Positions 7,799 through 16,244 of a stretch of 64,000 nt of DNA are shown here, piece by piece. Origin of the DNA: Bordetella parapertussis (GTDB lineage: Bacteria > Pseudomonadota > Gammaproteobacteria > Burkholderiales > Burkholderiaceae_C); contig CAMCTC010000016.1 in NCBI GenBank assembly GCA_945878355.1, positions 1-64,000 of the forward strand, given 5' to 3'. The position numbers and the translations under genes were made by a program. The notes beneath the pieces are model-generated. The model made no database searches, was not told the DNA's origin, and worked only from the letters and a program-made list of their open reading frames with translations. Each line of letters begins with the position of its first letter. The stretch's first letter is position 1.

Positions 7799-9844
7799 AT
7801 GGACGCTCAGACCAACGCCTTGCTGATAGGCGGCGACCAGCCACTGTCGCTGCCCGCATTCGACCGCATCCGGGCCGAGGACTTTGCGCCTGCGCTGAGC
7901 CGCGCGATGGCGCTGCACCGCGATGAAATCGCTGCGCTGGTGGCGCAGCGCGCGGCGCCCGACTTTGACAACACGGTGGCAGCGTTCGACCGCAGCGGCG
8001 CGCTGCTGCAGCGCATCGAGTCGGTCTTCCACAACCTGGCGTCGTCGGCCACCCATCCCGCGCTGCAGCTTGCTCAGCGCGCGCTGGCCGCGCCGCTGTC
8101 GGCGCACTGGAGCGCGGTGCTGCAGGACGCCGGGTTGCTCGAGCGCATCGCCGCGGTCCATGGCCAACTCGACGCGCTGGGCCTGACGCACGAGCAGGTT
8201 CGTTTGGTCGAGCGCATCCACCTCGACTTCGCCCGTGCCGGCGCTTTGTTGCCGGCTGCTGAGCGGGCTGAATTCGCCGCCATCGCCAGCCAATTGGCCC
8301 AGCTCAGCACCGAGTTCGCCCAGAACGTGCTGCATGACGAGTCGGCTTTCACGCTGGTGCTGGCCGACGCGGCGGCGCGGGCTGGACTGCCAAATTTCCT
8401 GCTTGCCGCAGCCACCCAAGCGGCGACCGAGCGTGGGCTGGACCAGCCGGTGATCACGCTCAGCCGCTCGCTGATCGTGCCCTTCCTGAGCTTCTCGACC
8501 CGCCGCGACTTGCGCGAGCAGGCTTGGTCAGCGTGGATCGGGCGCGGCGAGCAGCCCGGCGAGCACGACAACCGGCCTTTGGCCGCGAAGATCCTGGCAT
8601 TGCGCCAGCGCCAAGCCGCACTGATGGGCTGCGCCAACTACGCCGATTTCAAGCTCGCCGACACGATGGCGCAGACCCGGGCCCGGGTCTGGACGCTGCT
8701 CGACGAGGTCTGGGGCCGGGCGCTGCCTGCGCTGGCCAGCGAGCGCGCGATGCTGCGCGAGGCGATGGCCGGCGCAGGCGTCGAACACGAACTCCAGCCC
8801 TGGGACTGGCGCTTTTGGGCCGAGCAGGTTCGCCAGGCGCGCTTCTCGCTAGACGAGTCAGCGCTCAAGCCTTATTTCGCGCTGCCCAACATGGTGGCGG
8901 CGGCCTTCGAGTGCGCCCAGCGCCTGTTCGGTCTGCGATTTGCGCGCCGCGACGACCTCGCGGCCTACCACCCCGATGTCGACGTCTACCAAGTCGATGA
9001 CGCTGCCGGCCAGGCTGTCGGCCTGTTCCTGCACGACAACTTCTCGCGTCCGACCAAGCGCAGCGGCGCGTGGATGAGCACGCTAGAGCAGCAGCACCGC
9101 AACGCACCCGGCGCGTCGCTGCCGGTGGTGCTCAACAACAACAACTTCGCCAAGGCGGCGGCCGGCCAGCCCACGCTGCTGTCGCCCGACGACGTGCGAA
9201 CACTGTTCCACGAGTTTGGTCATGGCTTGCACGGGCTGCTCAGCGATGTCGGTTACGCCCGCTTGTCGGGCACCAACGTGTTGCGCGATTTCGTCGAGCT
9301 GCCGTCGCAACTTCTGGAGCACTGGGGCACCGAGCGCGAGGTGTTGCGCAGCCACGCACGCCACTGGCAGACCGGCGAGGTGATCCCCGACGCGCTGCTC
9401 GACCGACTCGACGCCGCGCGCCGCTTTGGCCAAGGCTACGAGACCGTGCGCTACACCGCCAGCGCGATCGTCGACCTCGCTGCGCACGAGAGCTCGGTGC
9501 CGATCGAGGACATCGTCGGCTTCGAGCGCGACCTGATGCTTGCGCGCGGCCTGCCGGCAGACGCCGGGCTGAACCATCGCCTGCCGCATTTCCAGCACCT
9601 GTTTTCCGGCGACAGCTATGCCGCCGGCTATTACGTCTACCTTTGGGCCGAGGTGCTGGAGGCCGATGCCTGGGATGCGTTCACCGAGGCCGGCAGCGCC
9701 TTCGACCCGGTGGTGGCGGCGCGGCTCAAGGCCTGCATTTACAGCCGCGGCGACAGCGTCGAGCCTGGCGCTGCCTTCAGGGCTTTTCGTGGCCGCGACG
9801 CCAGGATCGAGCCGATGTTGCGTGGCCGAGGGTTGATCGCCTGA
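7799..9844 (+). CDS. prlC: M3 family metallopeptidase, oligopeptidase A
   Basis: A 681-residue cytoplasmic zinc peptidase that degrades short peptides, including cleaved signal peptides. The zinc motif HEFGH is at residues 471-475 and the third ligand glutamate is in ELPSQLLEHW near residue 500. The family signature continues with YETVRYTASAIVD and FSGDSYAAGYYVYLWAEVL. The ATG at 7799 (MDAQTNALL) has AGGAGA five bases upstream and the expected family N-terminus, so longer in-frame starts are rejected. It stands alone, transcribed away from lspA. Confidence 0.95.
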   Translation: MDAQTNALLIGGDQPLSLPAFDRIRAEDFAPALSRAMALHRDEIAALVAQRAAPDFDNTVAAFDRSGALLQRIESVFHNLASSATHPALQLAQRALAAPLSAHWSAVLQDAGLLERIAAVHGQLDALGLTHEQVRLVERIHLDFARAGALLPAAERAEFAAIASQLAQLSTEFAQNVLHDESAFTLVLADAAARAGLPNFLLAAATQAATERGLDQPVITLSRSLIVPFLSFSTRRDLREQAWSAWIGRGEQPGEHDNRPLAAKILALRQRQAALMGCANYADFKLADTMAQTRARVWTLLDEVWGRALPALASERAMLREAMAGAGVEHELQPWDWRFWAEQVRQARFSLDESALKPYFALPNMVAAAFECAQRLFGLRFARRDDLAAYHPDVDVYQVDDAAGQAVGLFLHDNFSRPTKRSGAWMSTLEQQHRNAPGASLPVVLNNNNFAKAAAGQPTLLSPDDVRTLFHEFGHGLHGLLSDVGYARLSGTNVLRDFVELPSQLLEHWGTEREVLRSHARHWQTGEVIPDALLDRLDAARRFGQGYETVRYTASAIVDLAAHESSVPIEDIVGFERDLMLARGLPADAGLNHRLPHFQHLFSGDSYAAGYYVYLWAEVLEADAWDAFTEAGSAFDPVVAARLKACIYSRGDSVEPGAAFRAFRGRDARIEPMLRGRGLIA

Positions 9845-9898
9845 GGTTTTTCTGCGGCGCAACCCGACCCAGCGGCCGAGCTTTGGCAGTGGCCTTGT

Positions 9899-10144
9899 TC
9901 AAGGTCCGGCTCGGTGGTTTGATGCCCCTGCGCTTGGCGTCATGGCCAAGCGTTGCGCCGCTTGGCGCAAGGTGGCAGACGCCGAGCCTGCTGCCAGTGC
10001 CAGACAGGCACGGGCGTAGACAGGCTCCTGCTGCAGGCGGTCGAGGTCAACCCGGTGGCCTTCGCCGGCCATCAACCATTTGAAATCGACAAAGGCCAAC
10101 AAGCCGGGTGGCGAGTCACTGGTTTCGGTGATCGGGTCAGACAT
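9899..10144 (-). CDS. Small conserved-looking hypothetical protein
   Basis: An 81-residue acidic-to-neutral protein. The core LLAFVDFKWLMAGEGHRVD is followed by a predicted helical part (RLQQEPVYARACLALAAGS, then LRQAAQRL), which looks like real coding rather than chance. I recall similar short proteins in Burkholderiales but know no function. Two starts are possible, ATG at 10144 (chosen) and ATG at 10159 five codons earlier. It converges on the oligopeptidase gene and diverges from the dehydratase gene. Confidence 0.6.
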   Translation of the reverse strand: MSDPITETSDSPPGLLAFVDFKWLMAGEGHRVDLDRLQQEPVYARACLALAAGSASATLRQAAQRLAMTPSAGASNHRAGP

Positions 10145-10305
10145 GGGCTCGACTGGCATGACTCACTTTGAAAATATCGACCACTCAGCGTAGGCGAAGG
10201 CGCAGCACCTGCAGGGCCTGAGCAGCGGGCCGAACACAGGCCAGTTCGCTGCTGACATGCTGATCAGCAAGCTGCGACCGCGTCAGCGTCGTTATGCTTG
10301 CTGGC

Positions 10306-11289
10306 ATGACATCTCTTGCGATCGAATTTTCAGACATCAGCGCTGCTGCCGAAAGACTCAAAGGCGTGGCCCATCGCACACCGGTGCTGCGATCACACCA
10401 GGCCGATGAGCGTTGCGGGGCTCGGGTCTTCTTCAAGGCCGAGCATTTGCAGCGCATGGGTGCTTTCAAGTTCCGCGGCGCGTACAACGCGCTGGCGCGC
10501 TTCACGCCTGAGCAACGAAGTGCCGGCGCGCTGGCCTTCAGCTCGGGCAACCATGCCCAGGCCATCGCTTTGTCGGCGCGCTTGCTGGGCATGCCCAGCG
10601 TGATCGTGATGCCCAAGGATGCGCCGGCGGCCAAGCTCGCCGCCACCCGCGACTACCAGCGCGGTCAGGTCGGCAGCGAGGTCGTCTTGTACGACCGCTA
10701 CACCGAGGACCGGGCGGAGATCGGCGCGCGCATCGCCGCCGAGCGCGGCATGACGTTGATCCCACCTTTCGACCACCCCGACGTGATGGCAGGGCAGGGC
10801 ACGGCAGCGCTGGAGTTGATCAACGAGGTCGGCCCGCTCGATGTGTTGCTGGTCTGCGTTGGCGGCGGTGGCCTGATCTCGGGCTGCGCGGTCGCGGCCA
10901 AGCACAAGCTGCCCGGCATCGCGGTGATCGGCGTCGAGCCCGAGGCCGGCAATGACACCCAGCAAAGCCTGGCCGCCGGCAACATCGTGCAGATCGCCGT
11001 GCCGCAGACGATTGCCGACGGCGCCCAGACCCAGGCCAGCGGGCAGCTCACCTTTCCGGTGATCCAGGCCCTGGTCGAGCGCATCGTCACCGTCAGCGAT
11101 GCACAACTGATCCGCACGATGCAGTTTTTTGCCGAGCGCATGAAGCAGGTCGTCGAGCCCACTGGTTGCCTGGGCGCGGCCGCGCTGCTCGAGGGCGTGG
11201 TCGACTTGCGCGGTGCCCGGGTCGGGGTGATCCTGTCGGGCGGCAACGTCGACCTGCCGCGCTACGCGCAGATGCTGGCGACTGCTTGA
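10306..11289 (+). CDS. Threonine/serine dehydratase (PLP fold-type II)
   Basis: A 327-residue short-form threonine or serine ammonia-lyase or racemase, without the C-terminal ACT regulatory domain of biosynthetic IlvA. The PLP lysine is in MGAFKFRGAYN (Lys55), the substrate loop is FSSGNHAQA, and the phosphate-binding glycine loop is VGGGGLISG. Such enzymes deaminate L-threonine or L-serine to 2-oxo acids, and some racemise serine. An ATG four codons earlier (10294) is equally possible; neither has a clear ribosome binding site. The gene is not in an obvious operon. Confidence 0.9.
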   Translation: MTSLAIEFSDISAAAERLKGVAHRTPVLRSHQADERCGARVFFKAEHLQRMGAFKFRGAYNALARFTPEQRSAGALAFSSGNHAQAIALSARLLGMPSVIVMPKDAPAAKLAATRDYQRGQVGSEVVLYDRYTEDRAEIGARIAAERGMTLIPPFDHPDVMAGQGTAALELINEVGPLDVLLVCVGGGGLISGCAVAAKHKLPGIAVIGVEPEAGNDTQQSLAAGNIVQIAVPQTIADGAQTQASGQLTFPVIQALVERIVTVSDAQLIRTMQFFAERMKQVVEPTGCLGAAALLEGVVDLRGARVGVILSGGNVDLPRYAQMLATA

Positions 11290-11375
11290 GCTGGTCACCG
11301 CTTGAGCTGGCCACTGCCTGATGGTCCTGGTCGCCCTGGCGGCCCATCCTCCACCATAGTCTTCCGGAGACCGCT

Positions 11376-11711
11376 TTGAGCGAATCGCCCCAGTCCGAGA
11401 CCAAGCCGCCCGATGCCAGCGTTCGTTCCAAGCTCAGTCAGCGCGACCGGGTCGACAAGTTGCTGGCGAGGTCGCCGGTGCTCAGCCGAGGAGCGGTCAC
11501 GCTGGCCGGTGGCCGGTGGCCGGGCGCTGGCTTATGCCTTGTCAATGGCCGCCCGCAAGGCCTGGCTCCAGTGAAAACACCCGCGAAGCGGCTGCGCCGC
11601 TCCCCCTCAAGCGGGCGACACCAGCGGCCCGCCAAAGCCGGCTCCGCGGCGTCCGCTGAGCCAGACCTGTTTGGTGCGGCGGGTGTGGCTTTGGCCACTG
11701 CGCAACGCTGA
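11376..11711 (+). CDS. Doubtful 111-residue ORF running into repeat DNA
   Basis: Begins at TTG with a purine-rich CCGGAGA just upstream. The first 40 or so residues (MSESPQSETKPPDASVRSKL and a charged helix RDRVDKLLAR) look protein-like. The rest is arginine/alanine-rich and reads through palindromic repeat sequence. It may be a small gene whose 3' half was replaced by a repeat, or chance. No family is recognised. Confidence 0.25.
   Translation: MSESPQSETKPPDASVRSKLSQRDRVDKLLARSPVLSRGAVTLAGGRWPGAGLCLVNGRPQGLAPVKTPAKRLRRSPSSGRHQRPAKAGSAASAEPDLFGAAGVALATAQR
11575..11670. repeat. GC-rich palindromic intergenic repeat (single copy here)
   Basis: A run of short inverted repeats (AGCGGC/GCCGCT around TGC; further GGC/GCC-rich arms) different from the triple-hairpin element. 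Only this copy is seen in the window. I call it a repeat from its form and from memory of similar elements in related genomes, so the boundaries are approximate. Confidence 0.45.
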
Positions 11712-11725
11712 GACGGAGAACCACC

Positions 11726-12787
11726 ATGCATGTGGGCATCCTGACCGGCGGCGGCGACTGTCCCGGCTTGAACGCGGTGATCCGCGCTGTCACGCTGGCG
11801 CTGATCAATGAATGCGGGGCTCGCGTCACGGGCATCCGGCGCGGCTTTCTCGGCCTGCTCAAGCGCGAGGTCATCGTGCTGGACAAGCCCGCAGTGGCCG
11901 GCATCCTGGCCCAAGGTGGCACCATCCTGGGCACGCACAACCGCTGCGACCCGTTCCACTATTTCGGTGCAGGCGGTGCCGATGTCTCGGACCAAGCCTT
12001 GGCGTACGCGCGCGAGCTGGGGCTGGACGCGCTGGTGGCGATCGGTGGCGACGGCACGATGGCGATCGCGCACAAGCTTAGCGGCCTGGGCCTGCCGGTG
12101 GTCGGCGTGCCCAAGACCATCGACAACGACCTCTGTCACACCGACCGCAGCTTCGGCTTCGACAGCGCCGTGGCGGTGGTGGCCGAGGCGCTGGACCGAC
12201 TCGAGACCACCGCCCGCAGCCACGGCAGGGTGATGATCGCCGAGACCATGGGTCGCTACGCCGGCTGGATCGCGCTCGAAGGCGGCATGGCCGGCGCGGC
12301 CGATGTGATCTTGTTGCCCGAGCAGCCTTACCAGCTCGACGCGGTGGTTCAGCGCTGTCGCGAGCGCGAGGCCATTGAAGGCTACACGCTGATCTGCGTT
12401 GCCGAAGGCGCGATGGCCGATGGCGGCGGTCTGACGGTGGCACAGACGATTGCCGACAGCCCCGACCCGCTGCGCCTGGGCGGCGTGGGGGCGGTGCTGG
12501 CGCGTCAACTCACGCCTATGCTGCAGAGCGAGGTGCGTGCCACTTTGCTGGGCCATGTGCAGCGCGGCGGCTCGCCCACGCCTTTCGACCGTGTGCTCGC
12601 CACCCGTTTTGGCTGGCACGCCGCCGAGCTGGTGCAGGCTGGCGGTTTCGGTCGGATGGTGGCCTTGCAAGGGGATCGCGTGACGAGCGTCGGGCTCGAA
12701 CTCGTGGCCGGCCGGAACCGGCCGATTCCGGCCGGCCATGCGATGCTGGCTGCGGCGCGCGGGCTGGGCGTGTCTTTGGGCGTCTGA
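11726..12787 (+). CDS. pfkA: 6-phosphofructokinase (phosphoryl donor uncertain)
   Basis: A 353-residue cytoplasmic kinase converting fructose 6-phosphate to the 1,6-bisphosphate. Motifs are the N-terminal GGGDCPGLNAVIR (8-20), the donor site GGDGT (107-111), PKTIDND with catalytic Asp133 (129-135), MGRYAGW, and HVQRGGSPTPFDR. The donor-determining pair is Gly110 (ATP-type) with Lys130 (the Lys typical of pyrophosphate-type and of the mixed group III enzymes). ATP or pyrophosphate therefore cannot be decided by motif. The start is the ATG with GAGACGGAGAA upstream. Confidence 0.93.
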   Translation: MHVGILTGGGDCPGLNAVIRAVTLALINECGARVTGIRRGFLGLLKREVIVLDKPAVAGILAQGGTILGTHNRCDPFHYFGAGGADVSDQALAYARELGLDALVAIGGDGTMAIAHKLSGLGLPVVGVPKTIDNDLCHTDRSFGFDSAVAVVAEALDRLETTARSHGRVMIAETMGRYAGWIALEGGMAGAADVILLPEQPYQLDAVVQRCREREAIEGYTLICVAEGAMADGGGLTVAQTIADSPDPLRLGGVGAVLARQLTPMLQSEVRATLLGHVQRGGSPTPFDRVLATRFGWHAAELVQAGGFGRMVALQGDRVTSVGLELVAGRNRPIPAGHAMLAAARGLGVSLGV

Positions 12788-12794
12788 GGTGCAG

Positions 12795-12814
12795 GATCGG
12801 GTTTTCACCCGATC
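12795..12814. terminator. Perfect 8-bp hairpin after pfkA
   Basis: GATCGGGT-TTTC-ACCCGATC lies eight bases after the phosphofructokinase stop codon. There is no clear T-run, so it may be a weak terminator or an RNA-stabilising stem, or it may belong to the leader of the next gene. Confidence 0.5.
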
Positions 12815-12878
12815 GTGGCTTGACATCGCTGGCATGATGGTTTTTGGATTTTTGTTTCCCTGAAAAAAAGGACAGGCC

Positions 12879-13832
12879 ATGAAGAAGTTGCTCGCTGCTT
12901 GCCTGCTCGGTGCCGTCGCGTTGACGGCCGCCGCGCAGACCTACCCTAACAAGCCGATCCGGTTGGTCGTGCCGTTTCCACCTGGCGCAGCCACCGACAC
13001 GATCGGGCGTGCTTTCGGCAATGCGGTCTCCCAGGCGCTCGGTCAACCGGTCTTGGTCGACAACAAGGCCGGGGCTGACGGCGCCATCGCCGGCAACGAA
13101 GTCGTGCGCGCCGCACCCGACGGCTACACGCTGTTCTTCGCGACCAACAGCCCGATCGTCGCCGCGCCGGCCTTGCGCAAGTCGCCGCCCTACGATCCGA
13201 ACCGCGATTTCACCCCGATCGCCGACATCGGTCGCTACACCTTCTTCGTGGTCGTTCATCCCAGCGTTCCGGCCAAGACGGTCGCCGAATTCATCAAGTA
13301 TGCAAAGGACTTTCCGGACAAGGTCAGCTACGCGACCGGCAACACCACCGGCATCATGTCGACTGCGCAGTTCTCGCACCTGGCAGGGATCAAGATGGTG
13401 CATGTCCCGTACAAGGGCGAGCCCCAGGCGCTGACCGACTTGATCGCCGGCAGAGTTCAGTTCATGGTGGTGTCGGCCGGCACGGTGGTGCCGCACATCC
13501 GCGACAGCAAGCTGCGTCCGCTGGCGGTGATCACGACCAAGCGCAGCCCCGTCCTGCCCGACGTGCCGACACTGGCTGAGGCAGGGATGCCTCAGTTCTC
13601 GATCACCTCGTGGGCTGCGCTGTACGGACCGGCGAAGATGCCGCGCGACATCGTTGACCGTTTGAACAAGGAGTTCATGGCGGCAGCGCTTCGCCCCGAG
13701 GTGCAGGCCTTGCTGGACAAGCAGGCGTTCATCTTCACCGGCTCAACGCCCGAAAAGCTTGGCGCTTTCACCAAGGATCAGTACGACGAGTACCGCGCGA
13801 TGATGCGCGCCAGCGCGATGGAGCCCGACTGA
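12879..13832 (+). CDS. Bug-family (TctC-like) periplasmic substrate-binding protein
   Basis: A 317-residue exported receptor. The signal peptide MKKLLAACLLGAVALTAAAQ is followed by the family start TYPNKPIRLVVPFPPGAATD. Typical blocks are LVDNKAGADGAIAGNEVVRAAPDGYTL (read in part), the PYKGEPQALTDLIAGRVQ segment and RPLAVITTKRSPVLPDVPTL. These proteins bind carboxylates or other small anions for tripartite tricarboxylate transporters. No TctA or TctB membrane gene is next to it, so it is an orphan receptor, as is common in Burkholderiales. The ribosome binding site AAAGGA is 8 bases upstream of ATG. Confidence 0.94.
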   Translation: MKKLLAACLLGAVALTAAAQTYPNKPIRLVVPFPPGAATDTIGRAFGNAVSQALGQPVLVDNKAGADGAIAGNEVVRAAPDGYTLFFATNSPIVAAPALRKSPPYDPNRDFTPIADIGRYTFFVVVHPSVPAKTVAEFIKYAKDFPDKVSYATGNTTGIMSTAQFSHLAGIKMVHVPYKGEPQALTDLIAGRVQFMVVSAGTVVPHIRDSKLRPLAVITTKRSPVLPDVPTLAEAGMPQFSITSWAALYGPAKMPRDIVDRLNKEFMAAALRPEVQALLDKQAFIFTGSTPEKLGAFTKDQYDEYRAMMRASAMEPD

Positions 13833-14040
13833 TCGTCGGCACCTGGTCGTCGGTGACGGACAACGCCGGCCTGCTGTGCGTGAATTGCGACTGCTCAACG
13901 GCTGTCAGGCACCGGCTTCGGGGGTGCATCCCGGTGCTGGCTGGCTTATCCTGATTTCGCCGCAACGGGCATGACGGCAGATCTGGGGCCGGTCTGCGCT
14001 TGGCCTGGCCCGCGGCGGCGATTGCGATGAGGAGCTTTGT
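13833..14040 (+). other. Long 3' region before a strong terminator
   Basis: About 200 bases between the Bug receptor stop and an intrinsic terminator. No open frame is convincing. It could be an unusually long 3' untranslated region or a short independently transcribed RNA ending at the terminator. Confidence 0.3.
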
Positions 14041-14074
14041 CCCCGGCGCCTAAGGTGCTGGGGGCTTTTTTTTT
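14041..14074 (+). terminator. Strong intrinsic terminator
   Basis: CCCCGGCGCC-TAA-GGTGCTGGGG followed by GC and an uninterrupted run of nine T. The stem is ten base pairs with a G-T pair, and the polarity fits plus-strand transcription, so it ends the Bug receptor transcript or a small RNA upstream. It also separates that gene from the convergent crotonase gene. Confidence 0.9.
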
Positions 14075-14090
14075 GGGTGAAGTGGACCGC

Positions 14091-14879
14091 TCAGTCCCGA
14101 CTGCGGTTGCGCTGGCGCACGGCCTCTCGGCGCTGCTCGACATCATCGGCAGCGACCCGGACGTTGAACTCGCGGGCGCGGCTCTGCTCCAGCGCCATGC
14201 CCTCGCCGAAAGCCAGCGCAAAACCGTCGTTGATCACCGCCTTGTAGCGCGTGAGCATCTCGGGCAGCGTGCTCAGCATGTCGAGCGCCAGTGCGCGCGC
14301 GGCGTCGAGCAAGCCTTCGGGCGGCAGCACCCGGTTGACGAAGCCCCAGGCTGCTGCCTGTTCGGCGCTGACCCAGTTGCCGGTCAGCGACACCTCGCGC
14401 GCCCGGTACGGTCCGATCGCGCGGCTGAGCTTTTGCGACAAGCCCCAGCCCGGCGCGACGCCGATGCGGGCATGGGTGTCGGCAAATCTCGCCTGGCTCG
14501 ACGCCAGCAGCACGTCGCAGGCCAGCGCCAGCTCGAAACCGCCGGTCACGGCTGCGCCGTTGATCGCCCCGATCACCGGGCCCGGATAGCGCAGCAGGGC
14601 AGCCGCCGGGTCGCCCGGTCTTTGCTCGGGCTTGCCGGTGGCGCCCAGGCTGCCTTGGCCCGAGCCGATCTCCTTGAGGTCCAGGCCGGCGCAAAAAGCT
14701 CGGCCGGCGCCGGTCAGGATCAGCACCCGCACCGCCGGGTTGGTGGCCAGGCCGTCGATCGCCTCGGCCAGCGCCGTCATCAGCGCCTTGCTCAGCGCAT
14801 TCATCGCCTGCGGCCGGTTGAGCGTCAGCACGGCGTAGCCGGCGGGGTGGATTTCGGTGAGGATCAGGTCGGTGGTCAT
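14091..14879 (-). CDS. Enoyl-CoA hydratase/isomerase (crotonase) family protein
   Basis: A 262-residue crotonase-fold protein. The CoA-binding start VLTLNRPQAMNALS and the oxyanion block AGRAFCAGLDLKEIG are typical, as is INGAAVTGGFELALACD, which keeps the first catalytic Glu position. At the place of the second catalytic Glu (PEI in rat hydratase) the sequence reads FADTHARIGVAPGWG, so that Glu is missing. Hydratase activity is therefore not assured and an isomerase, hydrolase or related reaction is possible. The start is the ATG giving MTTDLILTEI. It lies downstream of the MFS gene on the same strand. Confidence 0.88.
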   Translation of the reverse strand: MTTDLILTEIHPAGYAVLTLNRPQAMNALSKALMTALAEAIDGLATNPAVRVLILTGAGRAFCAGLDLKEIGSGQGSLGATGKPEQRPGDPAAALLRYPGPVIGAINGAAVTGGFELALACDVLLASSQARFADTHARIGVAPGWGLSQKLSRAIGPYRAREVSLTGNWVSAEQAAAWGFVNRVLPPEGLLDAARALALDMLSTLPEMLTRYKAVINDGFALAFGEGMALEQSRAREFNVRVAADDVEQRREAVRQRNRSRD

Positions 14880-14981
14880 GGGCGAGGGCGGCTCAATGGG
14901 TGGGGTTTGATCCTGCCACGCTTGCGGCTTGCGAGGCTGTCGCCGGCGCGGCAATCCGCGCGCCGGCTCTGGTCCTGCGGC

Positions 14982-16244
14982 TCAAGCCTTGGCAGGCGGG
15001 TGAGCCACAGGCTCGTCACCGCCGCGCACCAAGCGGTCATGCCTTGCCAGCGCCGGGAACAGCCCGCTCCACAACAGCACGACCAAGCCGGTGCCGACCC
15101 CGCCCCAGACCACCGAGGCGACCGGTCCCCACAGCGCTGCGGTGGCACCTGACTCGAACTCGCCGAGTTGGTTGGACGCGCCGATGAACACCGAGTTGAC
15201 CGCGCTGACGCGGCCACGCATCTCGTCGGGTGTGGCGAGCTGTACCAGCGACTGGCGGATCACGACGCTGACCATGTCGGCGGCGCCCGACAAGGCCAGC
15301 GCCGCCAGCGACAGCGCCAAGCTGGTCGACAGACCGAAAAGCACCATCGTCGCGCCGTACAGCGCGACCGACCCCAGCAGCCAGACGCCACTGCGGCGCT
15401 GCACCGGCCAGCGCGTCAGCAGCAGCGACATCACCAACGCGCCGGCCGCCGGCGCCGCGCGCAGCAACCCCAAACCCCAGGGCCCTGTGTGCAGGATGTC
15501 GCGAGCGAAGATCGGCAGCAGCGCCACCGCCCCGCCCAGCAACACCGCGAACAGGTCCAGCGAGACGGCGCCCAGCACCACCGGGCGCTGCGCGATGAAG
15601 CGCAGTCCGGCCAGCAGCGCGCCGGCTGAGACCGGCTCGCGTGTGCGCGGCACGGCTCGCGCTTCAATCCGCATCACGCAGACCAGCGCTGCGGCAAAGC
15701 CCAAGGCCGACAGGCCGTAAACCGCTTGCGCCCCGGCGGCATAGACGAAACCGCCCAGCGCGGGGCCGGCGATGATCGCGCCCTGCAGAGCGGTCGCCGA
15801 CAGCGCGAAGGCTTGCGGCAGCCGCTCCGGAGGCAGCAACTGCGGCAGCAAGGCCTGCGAAGCCGGCATCTGCCAGGCGCGCAGCGCGCCCAGCATCAGC
15901 GACACCGCCAGCAGCGCCTCGCGGCCCATCCAGCCGGCCTGGCTGGCGATTGCCAGCACCCCTGCCACGCCCACCTGCAATGCCAGCACCGCGGCCAGCA
16001 CCCGGCGCCGGTCATGCTGGTCGACATGGTGGCCAGCGGGCAGCGCCAACAGCAATGCGGGCAGAAACTGCGCCAGCCCCACCAGACCCAGGTCCCAGGC
16101 GCTGCCGGTCAGGTCGTACATCTGCCAGCCCAGTGCCACCAGCAGCATCTGGCCGGCCGCGGTGCCGGCCAGCCGCGACAGCCAGAAGCGGCGGAAATCG
16201 GGCAGCCGCAGCAGGCCAGGCTCAGGGGTGGGCATCGGCGCCAT
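14982..16244 (-). CDS. MFS transporter (enterobactin-exporter-like)
   Basis: A 420-residue inner-membrane protein with about 11-12 hydrophobic segments. The first is preceded by LRLPDFRRFWLSRLAGTAAGQM, and the loop GHHVDQHDRRRVLA matches the MFS loop 2-3 signature (D-R-R-R form). The family (MFS_3, EntS-like) contains exporters of siderophores and drugs; the substrate is unknown. ATG 16244 has GAAGAAG upstream, and ATG 16235 or TTG 16259 are alternatives. The 5' end overlaps the 3' end of the ABC gene by about 23 bases, so translation is probably coupled to the exporter. Confidence 0.88.
   Translation of the reverse strand: MAPMPTPEPGLLRLPDFRRFWLSRLAGTAAGQMLLVALGWQMYDLTGSAWDLGLVGLAQFLPALLLALPAGHHVDQHDRRRVLAAVLALQVGVAGVLAIASQAGWMGREALLAVSLMLGALRAWQMPASQALLPQLLPPERLPQAFALSATALQGAIIAGPALGGFVYAAGAQAVYGLSALGFAAALVCVMRIEARAVPRTREPVSAGALLAGLRFIAQRPVVLGAVSLDLFAVLLGGAVALLPIFARDILHTGPWGLGLLRAAPAAGALVMSLLLTRWPVQRRSGVWLLGSVALYGATMVLFGLSTSLALSLAALALSGAADMVSVVIRQSLVQLATPDEMRGRVSAVNSVFIGASNQLGEFESGATAALWGPVASVVWGGVGTGLVVLLWSGLFPALARHDRLVRGGDEPVAHPPAKA

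Larger units (their letters stand above)
11290..11725. other. Gene-poor region with degraded-looking ORF and palindromic repeat
   Basis: This stretch between the dehydratase and phosphofructokinase genes holds a doubtful TTG-started reading frame (11376-11711) and, at about 11575-11670, GC-rich inverted repeats (AGCGGC-TGC-GCCGCT, then CCGGCTCCGCGG). These resemble short palindromic intergenic repeats of related genomes. No other gene is supported. Confidence 0.5.

Noticed and set aside
11438..12880. 480-codon open frame opposite pfkA
   Set aside because: Spans pfkA and both flanks in antisense; composition is shadow-like and no start signal is present.
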